This document shows positions 62,001 to 64,000 of a stretch of DNA of 64,000 bases, piece by piece; the first letter of the stretch is position 1, and every line of letters starts with the position of its first letter. The DNA is from Acanthococcus lagerstroemiae (Eukaryota > Arthropoda > Insecta > Hemiptera > Eriococcidae): positions 44,071,806 through 44,135,805 of the forward strand of contig CM063106.1 in assembly GCA_031841125.1 (NCBI GenBank), written 5' to 3'. A program made the translations under genes and the position numbers. Below the pieces are notes generated by a model, which was not told the DNA's origin, made no database searches, and saw nothing but the letters and a program-made list of their open reading frames with translations.

Positions 62001-62601
62001 TGTTTTTCTCCGACAAGAGAAAAAGAAAATGAGGGGCTATCTCGAAAATTCGAAAATCTGGGTTAAAAGTAGGATTGACGAGGCAAGAGGGCACCATTTA
62101 ATTTTGAAGGAAGAAAACAAAAGTGAAAAGTTTATGATAGTTACTTTTTCTCTGTTTAGACATCCTTCAAATCTGATGCTCGATAGACTGAGAGACTACG
62201 GAGTGTCACTCTAATCATCGAATCTATTGACCGAGGAAGAATGGTATTCAGTATTTTTCGTTTTTTCATCTTGTTACAGGTAACCGGCATAGACGGAACA
62301 TACCGTAAGACCTGCGAAAGCGTTATGTCGGTACTGCACCGCAACAAAGACAGCCTGATGGCGGTACTGGAAGCTTTTGTGTACGATCCTTTGCTGAACT
62401 GGCGCTTGATCGAGGGTGGCGTGTATGGTGGAGCACCCGGTGTCGTGCCAGTTCGTTCCAAATCCAGCTCAACGCCCAGCGTCGCCGCTTCGGTTTTGAC
62501 GGCGTCAGAGGGTGCGAATAGCGAAGCTGACACGTTATCCGAGGCCGCCAACAACAGCTTAAATGTGAATTCGAAAAAGCAAATGTCGTTGAACGGAAAC
62601 G
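29049..62601 (+). CDS. TOR: Target of rapamycin kinase, 37 exons, 3' end beyond window
   Basis: The exons are 29049-29141, 29373-29502, 29583-29818, 29896-30092, 30178-30376, 30889-31193, 31271-31439, 31571-31781, 31855-32031, 35652-35858, 38923-39128, 39452-39658, 39749-40106, 45411-45547, 45695-45892, 45971-46138, 46982-47173, 47253-47429, 47513-47623, 47706-47836, 48531-48735, 48816-48987, 49157-49337, 49433-49649, 53558-53743, 55508-55633, 55784-55929, 56010-56111, 56193-56409, 57572-57757, 58209-58430, 60456-60948, 61129-61271, 61371-61511, 61770-61975, 62160 to about 62202, and 62280-62601. Borders are GT-AG and phases are consistent. About 2370 residues are collinear with human mTOR (2549). 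TOR is the serine/threonine kinase of TORC1/TORC2 controlling growth. Two parts are missing: the DFG/activation segment and the FATC end. Confidence 0.95.
32232..33815 (-). mobile_element. RTE-like LINE fragment, 5' part, split
   Basis: Minus-strand text at about 33815-33255 and 32760-32300 matches the 5' UTR and endonuclease of the LINE at 690-4465. It shares the 'ggaaactccgacagataaaccct' leader (at most one mismatch) and includes a [17 protein letters not shown] endonuclease block around 32640-32760. It is broken in the middle by a plus-strand LINE 3' end. It lies in TOR intron 9. Confidence 0.65.
32760..33255 (+). mobile_element. RTE-like LINE 3' end, nested in opposite orientation
   Basis: Closely matches 3970-4455 of the LINE at the left of the window. 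It shares 'gaaaagtaatcttttcaaatcaaaaataaatctgg' at its start, [22 protein letters not shown] coding text, and the 'agactgataaccttatcatca' end. It interrupts the minus-strand LINE piece, so it is either a later 5'-truncated insertion or an inversion. Confidence 0.75.
34859..35233 (-). CDS. Possible nested gene: Thr-rich single-pass membrane protein
   Basis: A 124-residue frame inside TOR intron 9 on the opposite strand. Residues about 10-33 ([20 protein letters not shown]) form a clear transmembrane segment after a short N terminus. Next come a charged linker, a threonine/serine-rich stretch (about residues 70-100) that looks mucin-like and O-glycosylatable, and a basic tail RRRLKRKKK. No homologue is recognised. 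The pattern of one membrane segment followed by low-complexity Thr is not expected by chance, but threonine-rich frames can arise from repeats. Two further minus-strand frames (34578-34363 and 34394-34113) also have hydrophobic segments and might be downstream exons. Splicing was not resolved. Confidence 0.45.
   Translation of the reverse strand: MQFLSFLWRNLLCLLAFLLGLITLVLLGCGIYYWWNEIKKQRNEYESGKQKQKLPAPGAVKVSKSETEPPTAESTTATTTSTTTKPTTTEPSTTTQLTTEEIDLDIETTAQRRRLKRKKKFFFT
35652..40106 (+). CDS. TOR: TOR exons 10-13, HEAT repeats
   Basis: Exon 10 (35652) reads [13 protein letters not shown]. Exon 11 (38923) reads [18 protein letters not shown] and ends in [10 protein letters not shown]. Exon 12 (39452) reads [21 protein letters not shown]. 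Exon 13 (39749) reads [20 protein letters not shown] and [19 protein letters not shown], one of the most conserved stretches of TOR. The phases 2-1, 2-0, 0-0 and 0-1 agree across junctions. Large introns hold MITEs and, after exon 13, a whole LINE. Confidence 0.93.
37035..37575 (+). mobile_element. tRNA-box repeat with palindromic head, copy 1
   Basis: It begins 'gtatattacacacca' followed by an inverted pair (AAAAGTAAGTGTTTACATG and CATGTAAACTTACTTTTG) around an AGCGTAGCAAGTGAG core. Later there is a tRNA-like GGCCGAGTGGTTAGAG box and a 'tgatcatgtagtata' end. The same order of blocks is found in reverse at 42120-43085. Confidence 0.65.
37913..38126. mobile_element. 214-bp MITE with 36-bp inverted repeats
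   Basis: GCCTCAGTCACACGGAGCAT and the following CTTTACTAGCTTCCACTT at the left end are mirrored by AAGTGGAAGCTAGTAAAG and ATGCTCCGTGTGACTCAGGC at the right. There is no coding capacity. The target duplication is unclear. It lies in TOR intron 10. Confidence 0.8.
38192..38345. repeat. Short inverted-repeat element
   Basis: AGCAACACGG (38217-38226) and CCGTGTTGCT, plus an outer pair GCGTCAGCTAC / GTTACGTCTGACG, make a nested imperfect hairpin of about 150 bp in TOR intron 10. It is probably a small MITE. Confidence 0.45.
40480..42110 (-). mobile_element. LINE reverse transcriptase part (minus strand)
   Basis: Minus-strand frames read [47 protein letters not shown] and [17 protein letters not shown]. 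These are the fingers, palm and F-A-D-D catalytic box of a non-LTR reverse transcriptase. The C-terminal text near 40900-40740 is also LINE-like ([16 protein letters not shown]). Frameshifts and stops are present. It lies in TOR intron 13. The matching endonuclease part is at 43090-44420, separated by another repeat. Confidence 0.85.
42120..43085 (-). mobile_element. tRNA-box repeat with palindromic head, copy 2
   Basis: Reverse-orientation relative of 37035-37575. It has the CAAAAGTGAGTTTAC-type palindrome around a GAGCGTAGCGAGTGAGC core at about 42965-43070. A tRNA-like segment at about 42575-42650 reads, on the minus strand, GTGGCCGAGTGGTTAGAGG and GGGTTCGATTCCC. It splits the minus-strand LINE between its reverse transcriptase and endonuclease. 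Confidence 0.65.
43090..44760 (-). mobile_element. LINE endonuclease part (minus strand)
   Basis: The minus-strand frame at 43866-43537 reads [12 protein letters not shown], then [15 protein letters not shown] and SLLDYKIT. These match the endonuclease active-site blocks of non-LTR retrotransposons (GDFNAKVG and IDYI-like). The 5' part is interrupted by a foldback element at 44421-44593. Together with 40480-42110 this is one nearly full-length, dead LINE. Confidence 0.75.
44414..44600. mobile_element. 173-bp foldback MITE with 7-bp duplication
   Basis: CTTTCGT repeats (44414-44420 and 44594-44600) flank a near-perfect hairpin. It begins TAGGGCTCTATAGTTTCACC and ends with the complement, with arms of about 56 bp or more around a TGACTACGCGTTACGCTCCGC-like core. 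It is inserted in the LINE 5' region. Confidence 0.88.
45411..49649 (+). CDS. TOR: TOR exons 14-24, late HEAT repeats and start of FAT
   Basis: Exon landmarks in order are HHTMVVQ (ends 45547), [150 protein letters not shown] and [19 protein letters not shown]. The FAT domain begins around the SCWALAQ exon. All are collinear with human mTOR and the phases agree. Confidence 0.94.
49650..53557. other. TOR intron 24, repeat-rich
   Basis: A 3.9-kb intron with a LINE fragment at about 51590-52100 and inverted arms at about 50821-50905 and 52235-52325. Related G-rich 'ttgaaaggtg...ggggcctc' words occur at 50410 and 52560. No host exon was found. Confidence 0.6.
51590..52100 (+). mobile_element. 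LINE 3' fragment
   Basis: The plus-strand text reads [20 protein letters not shown], then [17 protein letters not shown] and [17 protein letters not shown]. It ends with [20 protein letters not shown]. These are the C-terminal motifs of RTE/BovB-like endonuclease-reverse transcriptases. Stops interrupt it. Confidence 0.7.
53558..58430 (+). CDS. TOR: TOR exons 25-31, FAT domain
   Basis: Exon 25 reads [20 protein letters not shown]. Exon 26 is [17 protein letters not shown]. Exon 27 is [11 protein letters not shown] and [13 protein letters not shown]. Exon 28 is [11 protein letters not shown]. Exon 29 is [17 protein letters not shown] and [20 protein letters not shown]. Exon 30 is [20 protein letters not shown]. 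Exon 31 is [20 protein letters not shown] and [14 protein letters not shown]. The human poly-Ala/Thr insert between exons 29 and 30 is absent here, as in other invertebrates. These helical repeats clamp the kinase domain. Confidence 0.94.
53822..55140 (-). mobile_element. LINE fragment in TOR intron 25
   Basis: Minus-strand frames from 55134 read [20 protein letters not shown] and [13 protein letters not shown] palm motifs. After an interruption at 54764-54872, 54770-54332 reads [29 protein letters not shown] and [13 protein letters not shown], with the Y-A-D-N box in place of Y-A-D-D. The C-terminal region continues to about 53830. The catalytic-box change and stops mark it as dead. Confidence 0.8.
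54764..54872 (+). repeat. Dispersed 110-125 bp repeat, copy 2
   Basis: GGTGGGACGTATGGTGATGC, then ACGCATGCCAGAGTGGC and AACTACCCTTTTGAGTATCG, match copy 1 at 13547-13672. This copy interrupts a LINE reverse transcriptase on the opposite strand. Confidence 0.7.
56972..57126 (+). mobile_element. Mini-Helitron
   Basis: A 155-bp element that begins TCTCTCTATATATTAAAA and ends with a GC-rich hairpin region (GGCCGCGAAGCGGCC, then GGGGACGAAGCCCC) and CTAGT. It is preceded by A (56971) and followed by T (57127). A 5' TC, a 3' hairpin plus CTRR-like end and insertion between A and T are the structural signs of Helitrons. It carries no Rep/helicase gene. It lies in TOR intron 29. Confidence 0.75.
58468..58880. 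mobile_element. 413-bp MITE with ~31-bp inverted repeats
   Basis: The left end TGTACGTGCGTCTAGAAAGG is followed by TCCCACTTTGT. The right end complements to TGTACGTGCATCTAAAAAGG and TCCCACTTTGT. That leaves about three mismatches in 31. There is no coding capacity. It lies in TOR intron 31. Confidence 0.8.
59073..59377. mobile_element. 305-bp MITE with CAGGGTGTCTACTGG ends
   Basis: It begins CAGGGTGTCTACTGG and ends CCAGTAGACACCCTG, a perfect 15-bp inverted repeat. Inside are repeats of GTCATGAAAAGTCATGAT. The 8-bp flanks do not match exactly. The termini suggest hAT-like elements. Related ends occur at 15134-15485 and near 62898. Confidence 0.8.
59480..59900 (+). mobile_element. LINE RT fragment interrupted by repeat
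   Basis: The plus strand reads [20 protein letters not shown] and VVLRPIS, then, after the repeat at 59698-59810, [16 protein letters not shown]. Joined across the insertion these are the conserved RT fingers motif (PISLLP-SKIFE) of Jockey/R1-type LINEs. Only about 90 residues remain. Confidence 0.7.
59698..59810 (-). repeat. Dispersed 110-125 bp repeat, copy 3
   Basis: The reverse complement matches copies 1 and 2 (GCACGCATGCCAAAGTGGC and GAAACTACCCTTTCGAGTAT). It splits a LINE reverse transcriptase, as copy 2 does. Confidence 0.7.
60456..60948 (+). CDS. TOR: TOR exon 32, FRB domain
   Basis: The largest TOR exon here. It encodes the FKBP12-rapamycin-binding domain: [54 protein letters not shown] and [13 protein letters not shown]. 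The serine equivalent to human Ser2035 and the aromatic residues that line the rapamycin pocket are present, so the domain should bind FKBP12-rapamycin. It is followed by [20 protein letters not shown] and the start of the kinase N lobe ([12 protein letters not shown]). Confidence 0.96.
61129..62601 (+). CDS. TOR: TOR exons 33-37, kinase domain lacking DFG segment
   Basis: Exon 33 carries the N-lobe [20 protein letters not shown]. Its lysine corresponds to the ATP-contacting Lys2187 of human mTOR. Exon 34 reads [17 protein letters not shown]. Exon 35 reads [15 protein letters not shown] and ends GLGD-R. Exon 36 completes [11 protein letters not shown], with the catalytic Asp and Asn of the loop intact. 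Next should come the HIDFGDCFE segment and activation loop, but the text instead reads RDYGVSL and a stop at 62212-62214. The following exon starts directly at VTGIDG (62280). A GTGTCA donor at 62203 would keep the frame. The last exon ends G|gtatgt after a linker rich in S, T and N. Confidence 0.9.
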
Positions 62602-64000
62602 GTATGTTCACGCTTACGAGAATAATTAATTATTTTATACTCAAGAGCGGCTCTCTGAAAATTATATTTCTGTCTGGAATAGAGGTGGAGCATTGCGAGT
62701 GTCGAATTTTTTAGGAACTAGATCGCTTACAAATTTTGACCCTTACTACTATGTTCAAATTATCTATTTTAGCAAAATTTGTCGTCTCCGTGCGTTTCAT
62801 AAATCTAATTATGCAGAAAGTGATTTGTGGCAGCCGAGAGGTGGGGTAAAGTGAGCGAAATAACAAGCGTCATAATGTCTGGGACTCCAAATAATGTCAG
62901 GGTGTCTAACAGTCGTTGAAGTCATTTATTTTCAATCGTGGTCATTTAAAAATTTCTAAAATTAGCAAATTATATCCTGAAAGAGAGAACAAAAAATTTA
63001 GAATTTGATAATTCTATTACATATAATGACCAGGGATGCAATTTTTATGAAAATCAATCAATTAATGTTTGTTTATTTAAATTTGCGGCACTCACTGAGC
63101 CAGCTACTCGTACTGAGGCCGTATCATAATATCAATGTTTACTTCATTCTTAATTTATAACTATTGTAAAACCTTGAACCTAATGTATATAAAACTAAAA
63201 ATGAGTTATCTGTGAAAAGGGCCCCTGACGAATGAGATTCCTATTCGTCAGAGACCCTTTTGACAGAAAACTCCTCAAATAAGGATAAAAACTAAAAATG
63301 AAACTGACATTGTCCACGCACCGAAGCCACGGATTCCACGAACTCTCCCCCCATCTCCACTTCTTTTGTATTTGTTAATTATTTTTTTTGTTGCCAGTTA
63401 TATTTTACCAGTAGTTTTCAATTTCTTACTCATTCTTGCTGTAGTAGGTTGTTCAATATTTTCTTCATTTTGTACCTATTATGTTTTGGCGTACCGACGA
63501 TTTGTGATTTGCATATTTTGTCTATAACATTTATTCCAGAAATTTCAAAAGATCTTCACGAATCACAGAATTCTGAGTCAAATGAGCAGCACTTCATTTT
63601 GCATATTTTGGCATTTACCATTTAGCACATTCACAGCAAATTGAAGAAAGAAAGAAAAAAAAAGTCATTTAAAGTCATTTATATTTAAAATGTTCTCAAG
63701 TGCGACTTGAAATATATTATTTATGCGAAAATTCATCTTGAGAACAAAGAAATGAAGAACCAAAGACTTAAATTAAGAAAAATGAGGGAAAACGGGAGTT
63801 ATTTGGAGATTTTACACTTCAACTGTAAAAGAATGGCGAATGAAGATAGATTGTACGTTTTAGAAAAACAATTACTGTTAAAAATGCGAATGCGTGCATC
63901 AGTAGAAAAGCGCGGTTTCTAGCAGTAGATAAACGAGAGAGAGCAAAAGAAAAAGCAACGGTCGGGATCTTGTGAGGGAAGAAACCGGGTAATAGTATTA
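62602..64000. other. TOR intron sequence to the window edge
   Basis: No FATC-encoding exon (which should end in a GWCPFW-like motif) was found in any frame, so the gene should continue past 64000. The region has a hairpin at 63210-63266 and a 'cagggtgtctaacag' end at about 62898 that resembles the MITE termini at 59073. The frame at 63707-63922 is K/E/L rich without a recognisable domain. Confidence 0.6.
63210..63266. repeat. Compact 57-nt hairpin
   Basis: CTGTGAAAAGGGCCCCTGAC and GAAT pair with ATTCGTCAGAGACCCTTTTGACAG around a 9-nt loop (gagattcct), with about four mismatches in a 24-bp stem. It could be a MITE remnant or a pre-miRNA-like fold. Nothing in the sequence decides between these. 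Confidence 0.6.

Noticed and set aside
63707..63922. Terminal TOR exon
   Set aside because: The K/E/L-rich text has no FATC features and no match to the TOR C terminus.

Overview
The window is nuclear DNA from an animal, most likely an arthropod and probably an insect. Genes are split by many short introns with GT-AG borders. The four recognisable genes are conserved animal genes, and at least a quarter of the window is transposon-derived (RTE-like and other LINEs, tRNA-derived SINEs, hAT-like MITEs, foldback elements and a mini-Helitron). Nothing looks bacterial or viral. A narrower placement such as Hemiptera would only be a guess.

Layout, left to right. Positions 1-7090 are mostly repeats: a foldback arm carrying a SINE, then an RTE-like LINE that is itself interrupted by a 605-bp MITE. 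This stretch lies within or beside an intron of an alpha-catulin gene on the minus strand, whose first two coding exons are at 9605-9516 and 7286-7097. A short, probably bidirectional promoter region with two TATCGATA motifs separates it from a plus-strand gene for a small double-stranded-RNA-binding protein (10379-11083). That gene converges with a complete minus-strand microspherule protein 1 gene (MCRS1/Rcd5, nine coding exons, 23942-11990). The last MCRS1 intron holds a 3.7-kb long-inverted-repeat element filled with smaller insertions.

Positions 24000-29000 are the divergent intergenic region between MCRS1 and TOR. It contains two hAT-like MITEs with perfect 8-bp target duplications and a 2-kb tract so rich in homopolymer runs that it looks like poor-quality sequence. 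From 29049 to the right edge runs the target of rapamycin (TOR) kinase gene on the plus strand. I could place 37 coding exons with compatible reading phase, covering HEAT repeats, FAT, FRB and most of the kinase domain. Its introns contain LINE pieces, MITEs, a foldback element, a mini-Helitron and a possible nested minus-strand gene for a threonine-rich single-pass membrane protein. The C-terminal FATC exon is not seen and presumably lies beyond position 64000.

The most striking observation is in TOR. The catalytic-loop exon is present, but the segment with the metal-binding DFG motif and activation loop (about 39 residues) is absent from its collinear place between 62190 and 62280. An assembly deletion is the simplest explanation, but a kinase-dead or alternative copy cannot be excluded from this sequence.

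Functionally, TOR is the nutrient-sensing growth kinase, MCRS1 is a nuclear FHA protein of chromatin complexes that has also been linked to TORC1 activation in other animals, the dsRNA-binding protein resembles small-RNA pathway cofactors, and alpha-catulin is a cytoskeletal scaffold. The MCRS1-TOR head-to-head arrangement is noteworthy, but about 5 kb separates their start codons.
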